A stretch of DNA of 64,000 bases, from the NCBI RefSeq assembly GCF_016219575.1, contig NZ_JACRMG010000009.1, positions 682,001 through 746,000 of the forward strand, read 5' to 3'. Under the pieces are notes generated by a model. The model did no database searches. It saw only the letters and a list, made by a program, of their open reading frames with translations, and was not told where the DNA came from. Origin of the DNA: Bradyrhizobium sp. Lineage in GTDB: Bacteria; Pseudomonadota; Alphaproteobacteria; Rhizobiales; Xanthobacteraceae. Both the position numbers and the translations under genes were made by a program. Of the stretch, positions 17,355 to 25,805 are shown in pieces; positions within the stretch are counted from its first letter, which is position 1; each line of letters starts with the position of its first letter.

Positions 17355-18449
17355 ATGTTGTCGAGTTGTCCGACGGGTCCAATCCGGGCAGGGCGGCTCA
17401 TGCTCGCCCATGCCGCGCTTGTCGCATACCTGGCCATGGCCTGCGGCAGCGTCTCGGCGCAACAGCGCGCGTTTGATTTCGCCGTGATCGGCGACATGCC
17501 CTACACCAAGGTCCAGGAGCGCGAGTATCAGCGCGTGCTCGAGGTGCTCAACGGCACCGAGCTCGCCTTCGTGGCCCATATCGGCGATTTTCAGTTCGAC
17601 GCGCGGCCGTACAACCAGAACCCTGCGGCGGCCTCGATGCCGTGCGTGGAAGAGAACTACAAGGCGGTCCTGGCCTCGTTCCAGACCATCCGTCATCCCT
17701 TTATCCTGACGCCAGGCGACAACGACTGGACCGATTGCTGGCCGCTGCAAGCGCAGAAGGTCGATCCCCTCGAATTGCTGGCCGGGATCCGCGCGATGTT
17801 CTTCCCGGATGGCCGCAGTCTCGGGCAGCGGCCGCTTGCCGTGAAGAACCAGTCGGCCGATCCGCAATACGCAAAATTCCGGGAAAATCTCCGCTGGAGC
17901 CTCGGCGGCGTCACCTTCGTCACCCTTCACATCGTCGGCAGCAACGACAATTTCGGCCGCACGCCGGAGATGGACGCCGAGCATATCGAGCGCAAGGCTG
18001 CGAACATCGCCTGGATGAAGCAGGCGTTCGCCGAGGCCAGGGCGTCGAACAGCCTCGGCCTCGTCGTGCTGACGCAGGCAAACCCCGGCTTCGAGAACTT
18101 CTGGCCGCCTGCCGCCAAGACCCGCTACTTCATTCCGTTCATCCCGCGCGGGCAGACGCTTCCCAATCCCGCGACCGCCTACGGCGATTACATCCAGGCG
18201 CTTGCCGAGGAGCTCGAAGGCTTCGACAAGCCTGTAGCCTTGCTGCACGGCGACACCCACCTGTTCCGCATCGACAAGCCGCTCTACAGCAAGAAGACCA
18301 GCCGCCTTTTCGAGAACTTCACCCGCGTGGAGACGTTTGGCTGGCCTGACACCCATTGGGTCAGGATCACTATTGATCCCGGCGATCCCCAGCTCTTTCG
18401 CTTCAAGGCGGAGATCGTGCGCGAGAACGTCGTCAATCGCCGGAACTGA
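17355..18449 (+). CDS. Secreted metallophosphoesterase-like protein
   Basis: A 364-residue protein with a signal peptide (ending ACGSVSAQ) and a calcineurin-like phosphoesterase pattern: FAVIGDMPY, AHIGDFQFD, TPGDNDWTDCW and LLHGDTHLF. The last three correspond to GDxxD, GDN[DH] and GHxH-like metal motifs. The final motif reads HGDTH, as in several secreted members. ATG 17355 follows GGGGGAAACGG; a second ATG at 17400 would still leave a signal peptide. The substrate is unknown. Confidence 0.8.
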   Translation: MLSSCPTGPIRAGRLMLAHAALVAYLAMACGSVSAQQRAFDFAVIGDMPYTKVQEREYQRVLEVLNGTELAFVAHIGDFQFDARPYNQNPAAASMPCVEENYKAVLASFQTIRHPFILTPGDNDWTDCWPLQAQKVDPLELLAGIRAMFFPDGRSLGQRPLAVKNQSADPQYAKFRENLRWSLGGVTFVTLHIVGSNDNFGRTPEMDAEHIERKAANIAWMKQAFAEARASNSLGLVVLTQANPGFENFWPPAAKTRYFIPFIPRGQTLPNPATAYGDYIQALAEELEGFDKPVALLHGDTHLFRIDKPLYSKKTSRLFENFTRVETFGWPDTHWVRITIDPGDPQLFRFKAEIVRENVVNRRN

Positions 18450-19102
18450 CCGGGGGCGAGGGCTGCGCAAGACATGAAATTCCGTTCTCACGGCGCGGAT
18501 TTCGCCTGAGCTTTGCCAATTCGTTGGCCCTCTTTTTGAAGAGGGCGCAGGGAAAGCCGGGCGCCGGCGGCACCCGCATCACCGTGTCGTGTGCGAAGAG
18601 TGCTACAAGAGATGCACACGGGTTTGACAGGTACAGCCAGGACATCCCGGCTTTCCCCGCGCAATGGTTTGGCGGCTTACTTCGTGCTCTCCCCGGTGAG
18701 CGGCCTTTATTGTCACCGTTGCCAGGCCGGCTCGCGCCGCACTGACGCCGCAGCGTCCCATCGCAACCCGCGCCAACGTTCGTGACGACCGCGAAGCGTC
18801 CCCTCATGGTGGCGCGGGCTGGGTGCAATCTAGTTCTGTTTTACGGAAACGTCAAGAGCAATTTCCGAAAAACCTGATTTTCTGTGCCTAGATATGGCTT
18901 GACTGAAATCGCGGGAGAAAATCAGGTTCCGGCTCTTCGTCCGGAATGCTGCACTGCGCCGAGGCGGGGCGGCGACGGTCGGCTCGAAGCCCCGTGCGAC
19001 CACGTCGCTATCCCCTGCGACGTGTTGCTGTCTCCGATACTTGTCACGGGCCGCAAGGAGTGCATAGTTTCAGGTCATAAGAGCAAGCTGAGGGGTTGCA
19101 TC
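18450..19102. other. Non-coding stretch with dispersed-repeat-like sequence
   Basis: No convincing gene was seen in these 650 bases. The first 200 bases open several unrelated frames with skewed composition. They look like a dispersed intergenic element; this is an impression of sequence style rather than an alignment. A perfect 13-base inverted repeat lies at 18871-18928. Confidence 0.4.
18871..18928. repeat. 13-base perfect inverted repeat, 32-base spacer
   Basis: AACCTGATTTTCT at 18871-18883 is exactly complemented at 18916-18928. There is no T-run, so it is not a standard terminator. It could be the end of a small mobile-element relic or an RNA hairpin in the leader of the gene at 19103. 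Confidence 0.5.
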
Positions 19103-19411
19103 ATGTCTCGTTTCACCAGAACCGTATTTGCATGCGTTGTCGCCGCGGGACTTGCCGGCGGTTCCGTCATGACGCCGGCTTCCGCCGCGACGCCGCTGAC
19201 CCCTGCCGAGAAGACCGCGCTGAAACAGGCGATCTCCTCCTGCAAGGCGGAGGCGAAGGGCAAGAAGGTGCCGTGGCTGCAGCGGCGGAAATACGTCAAG
19301 AACTGCGTGATCGAGGCGTTGAAGGACAAGCCCAATATCGACGTCGCGGCGCTGCTGAAGAATCATCCGGACATGAAGGATCTTCCGGCGGAGTCGGCGG
19401 ACGCGATGTAA
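19103..19411 (+). CDS. Small secreted protein, PsiF-like features
   Basis: A 102-residue protein with a signal peptide (MSRFTRTVFACVVAAGLAGG, cleavage after ASA). The mature part is highly charged with two cysteines (SSCKAEAKGKKVPWLQRRKYVKNC), a C-x(n)-C helical pattern reminiscent of PsiF-repeat proteins. ATG 19103 has GAGGGG upstream. A strong terminator follows directly. Family assignment is tentative. Confidence 0.7.
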   Translation: MSRFTRTVFACVVAAGLAGGSVMTPASAATPLTPAEKTALKQAISSCKAEAKGKKVPWLQRRKYVKNCVIEALKDKPNIDVAALLKNHPDMKDLPAESADAM

Positions 19412-19431
19412 GCGGCGGGCGATTCCGTGAG

Positions 19432-19456
19432 AAAGGCCGCCTCCGGGCGGCCTTTT
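19432..19456 (+). terminator. Intrinsic terminator
   Basis: AAAGGCCGCC, loop TCCG, and the exact complement GGCGGCCTTT followed by another T, 20 bases after the small secreted protein gene. Confidence 0.8.
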
Positions 19457-19514
19457 CTATGGACATGATCGGGCCCGCTGGCTTTGCCTTCGCGCGAGCG
19501 AATGACGGGCTGGC

Positions 19515-19778
19515 CTACCAGCTGAGCAGGCGCTGCGTGAGCCAGAGCGCCGCGAGATACAGCGAGCCGATGGCGGCGGCAAAGATCAGGGTGATCGGCC
19601 ACAGGTTCGAACCCTGCGTCAGTGCGAACAGGCTGAACAGCAGGGCAGGCACCGTCAACAGCAGCGGCGCCGCTGCGGCCTTGCGCCAGCCGCCGCGCCA
19701 TTGCGCCAGACTCATCGGCTGGATCACGAAATAGGCGGGCACACCGGCCATCGCGGCCATGCCGAGAAGCATGTACAT
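19515..19778 (-). CDS. Small multi-helix membrane protein
   Basis: An 87-residue protein with three hydrophobic helices (MYMLLGMAAMAGVPAYFVI, AAAAPLLLTVPALLFSLFAL, LIFAAAIGSLYLAALWL). ATG 19778 lies eight bases after the stop of another small membrane protein, forming a two-gene unit. The open frame extends to 19904 but that part overlaps the upstream gene. No family was recognised. Confidence 0.6.
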   Translation of the reverse strand: MYMLLGMAAMAGVPAYFVIQPMSLAQWRGGWRKAAAAPLLLTVPALLFSLFALTQGSNLWPITLIFAAAIGSLYLAALWLTQRLLSW

Positions 19779-19786
19779 CGCAGAAG

Positions 19787-19957
19787 TCACGGGGCTCGAC
19801 GAACGGGAATGCGCAGCAGGAAGAGCAAATTCGCCGGCAGGAACAGGATCAGGGCATAGCCGAGGGGATCGCCTGGCAGTTTGAAGACGTAATATCCCAG
19901 CCACGCGATCAGCGCGGCGTTGAGGAGCAGGAGAACGGGGCGGAAGGACGCCATCAT
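19787..19957 (-). CDS. 56-residue membrane protein
   Basis: ATG 19957 (or the adjacent ATG 19954) opens a 56-residue frame with two hydrophobic helices (PVLLLLNAALIAWLGYYVF and LGYALILFLPANLLFLL) and a basic tail ending RIPVRRAP. It stops eight bases before the next small membrane protein. No clear ribosome-binding site is visible. The two may form a small complex. Confidence 0.5.
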   Translation of the reverse strand: MMASFRPVLLLLNAALIAWLGYYVFKLPGDPLGYALILFLPANLLFLLRIPVRRAP

Positions 19958-20183
19958 GTGTTCAGGGTAGGCGCGGCGGCTTAAGTGTTCGCTAAACGAT
20001 TGGCGCAGGATTTATCGAAACGGATCGGAGGGCCTTTTTGACGCTCCTCGGCGAAGAGCGATTTGTGAGGTAAATCAATCGGTTTGAGGTCGCTCTGGAA
20101 GCAAATTCACGCGTTGCTTTTGGCCGCCTCGCCGAGCAAATTCGCGGTAACGTGGATGACGGAAGCGGATTGAGGTGATGGCG

Positions 20184-20561
20184 ATGACGGCCAACGAGCA
20201 AATCGTTCGGGATTTCATTGCGGCGTGGTCGCGCCTCGACGTCAACGAGATCGTGGCGTTCTTTGCGCCCGATGGCACCTACCACAACATGATGAACAGG
20301 CCGGTCACCGGCCGCGATAACCTCCGGAAGTTTATCGGCGGGTTCATCAAGGATTGGACGGAGACCACTTGGGATGTCTTGAACCTTGTGTCGCACGGGG
20401 ACGTCGTCATGGCTGAGCGTCTCGACAGAACCCGCGTCGCAAACAAGAGAGTCGATCTACCTTGCTGCGGTGTCTTCGAACTGTCGAACGGCAAGATCAA
20501 AATCTGGCGTGACTACTTCGATCTGGCGACTTACACGCGCGCAATCGTGCCGGCGAACTAA
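20184..20561 (+). CDS. NTF2-like / limonene-1,2-epoxide hydrolase family protein
   Basis: A 125-residue cone-fold protein. MTANEQIVRDFIAAWSRLDVNEIVAFFAPDGTYHNM and the later RVDLPCCGVFELSNGKIKIWRDYFD match the limonene-epoxide-hydrolase-like group, with the Arg/Asp residues used for water activation apparently present (DRTR, WRDYFD). ATG 20184 follows GAGGTGA; GTG 20175 and ATG 20178 are alternatives. The actual substrate is unknown. Confidence 0.82.
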   Translation: MTANEQIVRDFIAAWSRLDVNEIVAFFAPDGTYHNMMNRPVTGRDNLRKFIGGFIKDWTETTWDVLNLVSHGDVVMAERLDRTRVANKRVDLPCCGVFELSNGKIKIWRDYFDLATYTRAIVPAN

Positions 20562-20899
20562 CGATGCTGGGCCGACCGGACGGTCTTCAATATCAAGGGA
20601 AACGACTACCGGCTCGTCGTGGCCACGGATTTCGAGAAAGCTATCGTCTGGATCAAGTGGATCGGTACGCAATCCCGCCTAATCAATAGGTTTGCCAGTT
20701 TTTCTTTCCAGGATCGCGCATTGTTTCGTACTGACTATTTCGGTTTCTGGCAAACCGAGCTAGTGACCTTACGGGGTGACATTTTGCGTGTTATTTCGGC
20801 AACAGGCGTCCACAATAGTTGCGCGAGCTAGGATACAACTTTCGCGCAATGCTGTTTTTTGACAGGTAATGAACGACGCTTTTTTGATTGTTCGGGGTG

Positions 20900-21670
20900 A
20901 TGGAAGTGAAGCATTTTGCCATCGTCGGGGCTGGACTGCTTTCGATTGCTGGATTTGTCGGTGCGGCATCTGGCGCTGACCTTCCTGCGCGGACTTATGC
21001 CAAGTCGCCTGCTGTTGTCGCACCCGTCTACGACTGGAGCGGCTTTTACATTGGTCTCAATGGCGGCGGCGCATCGGGCCGCGAGTGCTGGACCCTCACC
21101 AGCAATGCAGGTGTTGCGCTTGCGCCAACCCCGAGCGAGGGCTGTCACAGCGCGACCGGCGGCTTGGTCGGCGGTCAGGTTGGCTATCGTTGGCAGACTG
21201 CCAATTGGGTGTTCGGAGTGGAAGCCCAAGGTGATTGGGCTAATCTTACGGGATCAAACGCGAGCTTGACGGTGCTGATTCCAGCGACCAACCGGACCAA
21301 GATCGACGGCATCGGCCTCTTCACCGGCCAAGTCGGCTACGCCTGGAACAACATTCTCTGGTACGTCAAGGGCGGCGCTGCGGTCACCGATAACAAATAC
21401 AGCACTTTTTTCACCGCAACCGGCGTCGTGTACAATCAGGCAAGCGATACCCGCTGGGGTGCCGCGGTCGGGACCGGAATTGAATTCGGCTTTGCGCCGA
21501 ACTGGTTCGTAGGCGTTGAATACGACCACCTGTTCATGGGCAACCCTAACGTCACATTCCCGGCATCGAACATTGCGGTCACGCGCAGCGACAATATCCG
21601 CCAGGACGTGGACATAGGGACAGTGCGGGTGAGTTACCGCTTTGGTGGTCCCGTCGTCGCAAAGTACTGA
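20900..21670 (+). CDS. Outer-membrane beta-barrel protein (Omp31/RopB-like)
   Basis: A 256-residue outer-membrane protein of the eight-stranded Omp25/Omp31 type common in Rhizobiales. It has a signal peptide ending ASG-ADLP, the typical PVYDWSGFYIGLNGGGASG segment after the leader, glycine/aromatic strands such as GGQVGYRWQTANWVFGVEAQGDW, and a C-terminal VRVSYRFGGPVVAKY. ATG 20900 is preferred (MEVKHFAIVGAG). A stable terminator follows. The gene stands alone. Confidence 0.88.
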   Translation: MEVKHFAIVGAGLLSIAGFVGAASGADLPARTYAKSPAVVAPVYDWSGFYIGLNGGGASGRECWTLTSNAGVALAPTPSEGCHSATGGLVGGQVGYRWQTANWVFGVEAQGDWANLTGSNASLTVLIPATNRTKIDGIGLFTGQVGYAWNNILWYVKGGAAVTDNKYSTFFTATGVVYNQASDTRWGAAVGTGIEFGFAPNWFVGVEYDHLFMGNPNVTFPASNIAVTRSDNIRQDVDIGTVRVSYRFGGPVVAKY

Positions 21671-21691
21671 TCTCCCCGACTAGAAGAACTC

Positions 21692-21720
21692 AAAAGCCCC
21701 GGCATCGTCCGGGGCTTTTT
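21692..21720 (+). terminator. Intrinsic terminator of the porin gene
   Basis: AAAAGCCCCGG, loop CATCGT and the exact complement CCGGGGCTTTT plus T, 22 bases after the stop codon. Confidence 0.9.
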
Positions 21721-21935
21721 GTGTGCGCCAGTGAAATCATGCCAATGTCTGTTCCGGGTCATAATCACACATCCGCATGTTCAATCGCGATGTTCGTTTT
21801 GCCTCATTGATCCGACATCTTCAGCCTGACGCCAGGCTGCGCGCGAGCCTTAAATCGTTGAGGTGGAGGTTCCAGCTTCTCGCAGTTTGCCAATTCGAAA
21901 AAAGCTGAACGCTATCAAATCGATTTCTGAGCTTT

Positions 21936-22010
21936 GGCGCTCCCTAGCGGAATCGAACCGCTCTCTCCACCGTGAAAGGGTGGCGTCCTAACCGATAGAC
22001 GAAGGGAGCA
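21936..22010 (-). tRNA. tRNA-Glu (anticodon TTC)
   Basis: A 75-base cloverleaf on the minus strand. The acceptor stem GCTCCCT pairs with AGGGAGC, the D arm has TCGGTTAGGA, the anticodon loop is CTTTCAC with TTC, and the T arm is GCGGTTCGATTCCGC. The discriminator is G and the CCA end is encoded. Confidence 0.97.
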
Positions 22011-22242
22011 AAACGTAAGGTAAATCAAGGCTTTGGGCTCATGATTTAACCCGGTTTGCCGTCGGCCGCGGCGAGGCCACGGCCAATTGCGAGCGAACGT
22101 ATAGTGGCGTTTGCGAAAGCCGGCAAGTCGGGTGGCGGGCCTGTCGAATGGTTTCGGAAAGGGTTCCGGATGGGCGAAAACGGCAGGCATCCGGCAACGA
22201 AATTTAAAGCCGGAGCGCGTAAATCGATTTGAGTTTTAAGGA

Positions 22243-22524
22243 ATGACCGCGATGGCGCTTGGAATGCACAAGTTAGGGGCGAAGAAACGCGAGGCGCGCA
22301 AGTCGCTGCGTCAGCCCGGCTGGATCACGCTGGAAGGCGGCTTTGCCGCGCGCGCCTGCGTGGTGGAGGATCTCTCCTCGTCCGGCGCAAAGCTCACGGT
22401 CGCGGACAACAACACGCTGCCGGCCAGGCTGCGGCTTGCCTTCACCCGCGATGCGCGGGGCGGCCGGCCCTGCGAGGTGGTCTGGCGCCGCGGCCGCACG
22501 GTGGGCGTGAAGTTCGTGCGCTGA
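22243..22524 (+). CDS. PilZ domain protein
   Basis: A 93-residue stand-alone PilZ protein, a family that often binds cyclic di-GMP. The N-terminal arginine region (KKREARKSLRQPGW) and the second motif DLSSSGAKL (D/NxSxxG-like) are present, followed by PCEVVWRRGRTVGVKF. The RxxxR spacing is retained, so ligand binding is plausible. The partner is unknown. Confidence 0.8.
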   Translation: MTAMALGMHKLGAKKREARKSLRQPGWITLEGGFAARACVVEDLSSSGAKLTVADNNTLPARLRLAFTRDARGGRPCEVVWRRGRTVGVKFVR

Positions 22525-22554
22525 CGAAAGTTCGCGCTCCACAATATTTCCTCT

Positions 22555-22677
22555 CCTCGTCATGCCCGGGCTCGTCCCGGGCATCCACGTCCTTGTGGCC
22601 ACGCAAGAGCAAAACGTGGATAGCCGGGACACCTAGCGCGAAGACGCGCTTCGCGCTCTTGCCCGGCCATGACGAGG
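22555..22677. repeat. Dispersed palindromic intergenic repeat
   Basis: CCTCGTCATGCCCGGGC at 22555-22571 is mirrored at 22661-22677 with one mismatch. Inner arms (GGGCATCCACGT and ACGTGGATAGCC) also pair, so the whole 123 bases can fold. This layout is characteristic of the common CGTCATGCCCGG repeat in Bradyrhizobium and Rhodopseudomonas intergenic regions. It lies between convergent genes and may help terminate both. Confidence 0.7.
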
Positions 22678-22696
22678 TGAGAGATTGCCCCGCGCG

Positions 22697-23332
22697 TCAC
22701 GACATCGGCGGCGCGATGAATTCTCGAAATCCCGGGCGGGCGGCGAACTGCGCGAACCAGCGCTCCATGTTGGGCTGCCTCGGCTTGACGACGCCCTCGA
22801 CGCCGAACCAGCGCCGCGCGTAGGCGCCGAGTGCGATGTCGGCGATGGTGAACTGCTCGCCCTCGATGTAGCGGCGGTTTTCGAGCTGGGCTTCCACCAC
22901 GCGCCACACCACGGCTTCCGCCTCGGCGTCCTTCTGCAGTGCCGCCATGTCGCGCTTGTCCGGCGGCGTGCGCACCAGTCCCCAGAACACGGGGCGGTCG
23001 ACCGGCTGCAGCGTCGACAGCGTCCAGTCCAGCCAGCGGTCCACCGCGGCGCGGCCTCGGGCCGCCTGCGGATAGATCGGCGAGCCCTTGCCATAGGCGA
23101 GGTTGAGATAGCGCATGATGGAATTGGATTCCCACAGCACGTAGTCGCCGTCGACCAGCGTCGGGATGCGGCCGTTGGGATTCATCGCCAGATATTCCGG
23201 CGTGTCGTTCTTGCCGAAGGCCATGCCGGCGTCGATGCGTTCATAGGGGAGGTCGAGCTCGGCCAGGCACCACAGCACCTTCTGCACGTTGACCGAATTG
23301 GCCCGGCCCCAGATCGTCAGCTTTCCCGCCAC
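22697..23332 (-). CDS. Glutathione S-transferase family protein
   Basis: A 211-residue GST. The N-terminal thioredoxin fold starts MAGKLTIWGRANSVNVQKVLWCLAEL, with the glutathione-binding segment GRIPTLVDGDYVLWESNSIMRYL. The C-terminal helical domain carries FTIADIALGAYARRWFG, the usual N-capping box. It acts in the cytosol on electrophilic substrates. It lies seven bases after a glyoxalase-I gene, so the two likely form a glutathione-dependent detoxification operon. Confidence 0.9.
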   Translation of the reverse strand: MAGKLTIWGRANSVNVQKVLWCLAELDLPYERIDAGMAFGKNDTPEYLAMNPNGRIPTLVDGDYVLWESNSIMRYLNLAYGKGSPIYPQAARGRAAVDRWLDWTLSTLQPVDRPVFWGLVRTPPDKRDMAALQKDAEAEAVVWRVVEAQLENRRYIEGEQFTIADIALGAYARRWFGVEGVVKPRQPNMERWFAQFAARPGFREFIAPPMS

Positions 23333-23339
23333 GCCGCGC

Positions 23340-23792
23340 TCACCAGTGGCCGGTGTTGGGCATCGAGGTCCACGGTTCGGCGGGCGGCTTCGGCTCGCCC
23401 TTCTGCAGCAGCTCGATCGAGTGCAGATCGGGCGAGCGCACGAAGGCCATGTTGCCGTCGCGCGGCGGGCGGTTGATGGTGACGCCCATCTTCATCAGCT
23501 TCTCGCAGGTGGCGTAGATGTCGTCGACCTCATAGGCGAGATGGCCGAAATAGCGGTCCTCGCCGTATTTCTCCTCGTCCCAGTTGTAGGTGAGCTCGAC
23601 CAGCGGCGCCCCGCGCGTGTTCGGCAGCTTCTTGAGGGTGTCGAGGTCTTCCGCGGCGCAGAGGAACAGCAGCGTGAAACGGCCCTTGTCGTTGTCGACC
23701 CGGCGCACTTCCTTCAGCCCCAGCGCGTCCCGGTAAAACTTCAGCGCGACATCGAGATTGCGCACGCGCAGCATGGTGTGGAGGTAACGCAT
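23340..23792 (-). CDS. gloA: Lactoylglutathione lyase (glyoxalase I, VOC family)
   Basis: A 150-residue VOC metalloenzyme that isomerises the methylglyoxal-glutathione hemithioacetal. MRYLHTMLRVRNLDVALKFY carries the first metal His, VELTYNWDEEKY a Glu ligand, GHLAYEVDDIY the second His, and SPDLHSIELLQ the final Glu region. ATG 23792 gives the standard N-terminus; the upstream extension is rejected. It is coupled to the downstream GST gene. Confidence 0.92.
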   Translation of the reverse strand: MRYLHTMLRVRNLDVALKFYRDALGLKEVRRVDNDKGRFTLLFLCAAEDLDTLKKLPNTRGAPLVELTYNWDEEKYGEDRYFGHLAYEVDDIYATCEKLMKMGVTINRPPRDGNMAFVRSPDLHSIELLQKGEPKPPAEPWTSMPNTGHW

Positions 23793-23955
23793 GGGTAGGG
23801 CTCCCTGAAGGGTTTTTGTTGGTGGGGAATGAAATAGCAAAAGAATGCCGGGATGGGCAGGGGGCAACGGACCGATAGTAAGAGACGGCGGAAATTGGCT
23901 CCTTTATCGGACGAGGATGAGGGGGAACCTTTGGGACCTTGATGCGTTGATATGC

Positions 23956-24165
23956 ATGGAAAATTTCGAGCACAAAGAGAAGCCGCCCGTCACGAAAGAA
24001 GAGCGTGAGGCGAAAAAGGAAAAGAGCCTTTGGGACGCGAAGAAGGCGCTCGCTGAGCGGAAGAAAGCCGATGATGCTTTCCGCGCAAACTTCGAGCGGC
24101 TGAAGGCGGAACGAAAGGCGCGAGAACAACTGGCTGGCGAGGGCGGTACCGCATCGTCCGGCTAG
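23956..24165 (+). CDS. Small highly charged protein
   Basis: A 69-residue Lys/Glu/Arg-rich, probably helical protein (EEREAKKEKSLWDAKKALAERKKADDAFRANFERLKAERKARE). ATG 23956 is chosen because the upstream 37 codons are unlike the rest. A good terminator follows 28 bases later, supporting a real transcript. The function is unknown. Confidence 0.65.
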   Translation: MENFEHKEKPPVTKEEREAKKEKSLWDAKKALAERKKADDAFRANFERLKAERKAREQLAGEGGTASSG

Positions 24166-24193
24166 ACTGGAAGGGCGGATGTTCCCCTTCCGC

Positions 24194-24219
24194 AAAGGCT
24201 CCCTCAATGGGAGCCTTTT
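24194..24219 (+). terminator. Intrinsic terminator
   Basis: AAAGGCTCCC, loop TCAAT and the exact complement GGGAGCCTTT with an extra T. Confidence 0.85.
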
Positions 24220-24294
24220 AATTTTGTTGAGAGGCGCTCCAGAGCAACGTTTGGCCCGCCCGCCAGAGTGCGGCGGCCGTTCCGCACGCCCGCG

Positions 24295-24579
24295 TCAAGC
24301 CACCAGCGCCTTCAGCGTCGCGGCCTGCTCGAGGTTGTGAACCGCAATCGCCGTGTGGGTGTAGTCGCCCGCCTCGTTCGAATTCGCGATCCGGCGCAGC
24401 AGGTCGTCGCCCTTGATGACGTGCAGGCCGACGCCTTCGTGCGAGGGATAGATGCCGAGAACCACGTCGTGTCCGGCAATCACGGCGCGCAAGGCCAGCG
24501 CCTTGTCCTCGGACATCTGGATGAAGGCGCGGGTTTCGTCGGCGAGCCCGCGCAACTCGTCAAAATCGATCATACGCAT
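24295..24579 (-). CDS. Hypothetical protein
   Basis: A protein of 94 residues from ATG 24579 (92 from ATG 24573), soluble and mildly acidic: MIDFDELRGLADETRAFIQMSE, then a VVLGIYPSHEGVGLHVIKGDDLL core. No motif was recognised. The open frame continues upstream to 24675, but the extension is basic and unlike the rest. Confidence 0.6.
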   Translation of the reverse strand: MRMIDFDELRGLADETRAFIQMSEDKALALRAVIAGHDVVLGIYPSHEGVGLHVIKGDDLLRRIANSNEAGDYTHTAIAVHNLEQAATLKALVA

Positions 24580-25187
24580 ACTCCACGCAACTGACTGCGG
24601 AATACTTGCCACGACATGTTTACCCAAACATGAAGGCAAGCCGGACTTGCGATCGTGCCGCCGAACATCCTGCACAAACGGACCCTGCCGCGTGCTCGCG
24701 CCAACGAAATGTTAAGGCATGGCCCGCGGCGATTTTTTCGATTCCGATTCGTTCTTTGCGAACGAAATGGAGTCAGATGCAGAACGTCTGCGGAGTAATG
24801 CGCCGGACTCGGCTCAGCAAGCGCCTGGGGATCGTCTTGATTCGCCGCGCGTCAAGATTTGACACCATCGCGCGTCAGTGCATCCTGTCCGGCCATGCGT
24901 CGGTTCAGGAATACGCGGCTCGCGAAAATGAGCAGCGGACATTATTGCGTGATACGCGACCTCGGTCTGGTGAAGGGCGGCAAGGGGCTGCGGCACCATG
25001 AGGTCGTGCTCGACCTGAGTTGGCGCGGCGCCCTGCAATTTGCGAAATCTGTACTGTCTGCAAAATCCGTCCTGCGGCCCCGCACCGATTGGCCGGAGGC
25101 ATCCGTACAGGAGAGCGCGAGCGAGCCCGTGCTCGCGGCGCAGGTGGGGAGCGCGTCGCGACGCTGAGGGCGGCGCGCGGCCTGCGT
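24580..25187. other. Stretch without a confident gene
   Basis: About 600 bases between two leftward small genes. The only frame of note is a weak rightward one at 24895-25167. No RNA gene, repeat or clear terminator was seen. Confidence 0.4.
24895..25167 (+). CDS. Doubtful hypothetical protein
   Basis: A 90-residue frame with possible starts at 24895 or ATG 24928 (MSSGHYCVIRDLGLVKGGKG). The composition is plausible, but there is no ribosome-binding site, domain or supporting context. It ends 20 bases before a convergent gene's stop. Confidence 0.25.
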   Translation: MRRFRNTRLAKMSSGHYCVIRDLGLVKGGKGLRHHEVVLDLSWRGALQFAKSVLSAKSVLRPRTDWPEASVQESASEPVLAAQVGSASRR

Positions 25188-25388
25188 TCAGGCCTTCACG
25201 TCCAAATGCTCTTCGTGTGCCGGGGCTTCCTTCAACTCCGCCAGCGCCTGGCGCTCGGCTTCGTTCTTGGCCGCGGCGACGTTCAGCACGTCTTCGCGGA
25301 TGACGTGCGACGGGGCTTTCTCGGTCTGATCGGCAACGAGCTGGACTCGGGCTTGCGTCACCGCATGGGGAATGGGGTAGACAAGCAT
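25188..25388 (-). CDS. Small hypothetical protein
   Basis: A 66-residue protein from ATG 25388, preceded by AAGGAGG, the best ribosome-binding site in the area. The sequence is MLVYPIPHAVTQARVQLVAD followed by an acidic, Ala/Glu-rich helix (NEAERQALAELKEAPAHEEH). The function is unknown. The 73-codon upstream extension is ignored. Confidence 0.65.
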   Translation of the reverse strand: MLVYPIPHAVTQARVQLVADQTEKAPSHVIREDVLNVAAAKNEAERQALAELKEAPAHEEHLDVKA

Positions 25389-25528
25389 GGCGCTATACCT
25401 CCTTGTCCGTAGAATTCCCCGCCGCGCGTTTACGTTTTGTAAACAGATTGGGTTAACGCTCAAAGATGTCGCAGGGAACCGGCGGCCCGGCCGGCGCGTT
25501 ACCGTTGCGACGATGGAGCGAGACCGCC

Positions 25529-25672
25529 ATGCGCAGACTGGTGGCGCTGCTGGACGAGGAGCAGCGTGAAGCGTTGCAGGAACTGGCCGATTTTGGCGCC
25601 GCCGCATTCTCGGCAGGACTGGCGGTGGCCATGCTGAAGAGCACGGTCGACTTCGTCGCGCGCTTCCTCTGA
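25529..25672 (+). CDS. Small hypothetical protein
   Basis: A 47-residue, mostly helical protein (MRRLVALLDEEQREALQELA then a hydrophobic GAAAFSAGLAVAMLKSTVDF). ATG 25466 would add 21 residues. The hydrophobic half may be membrane-associated. Support is limited to composition. Confidence 0.45.
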   Translation: MRRLVALLDEEQREALQELADFGAAAFSAGLAVAMLKSTVDFVARFL

Positions 25673-25805
25673 GTGCCCGGCGCGGGCCTGCACGGTGAAC
25701 GCAGCCTTACCCGGCGAGGAATAACCCTATTCAGTTAGGTTAAGGGCGGGATTGCGTTGCGCGCGATGAGTGGTGCGCTAGGTGTGGCTGTCAGGAAGCG
25801 CAGCC

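Noticed and set aside
16845..18491. 548-residue leftward open frame
   Set aside because: Runs through the antisense of the metallophosphoesterase gene and then, on the same strand but in a different reading frame, through the 5' part of the M20 hydrolase gene; composition is shadow-like.
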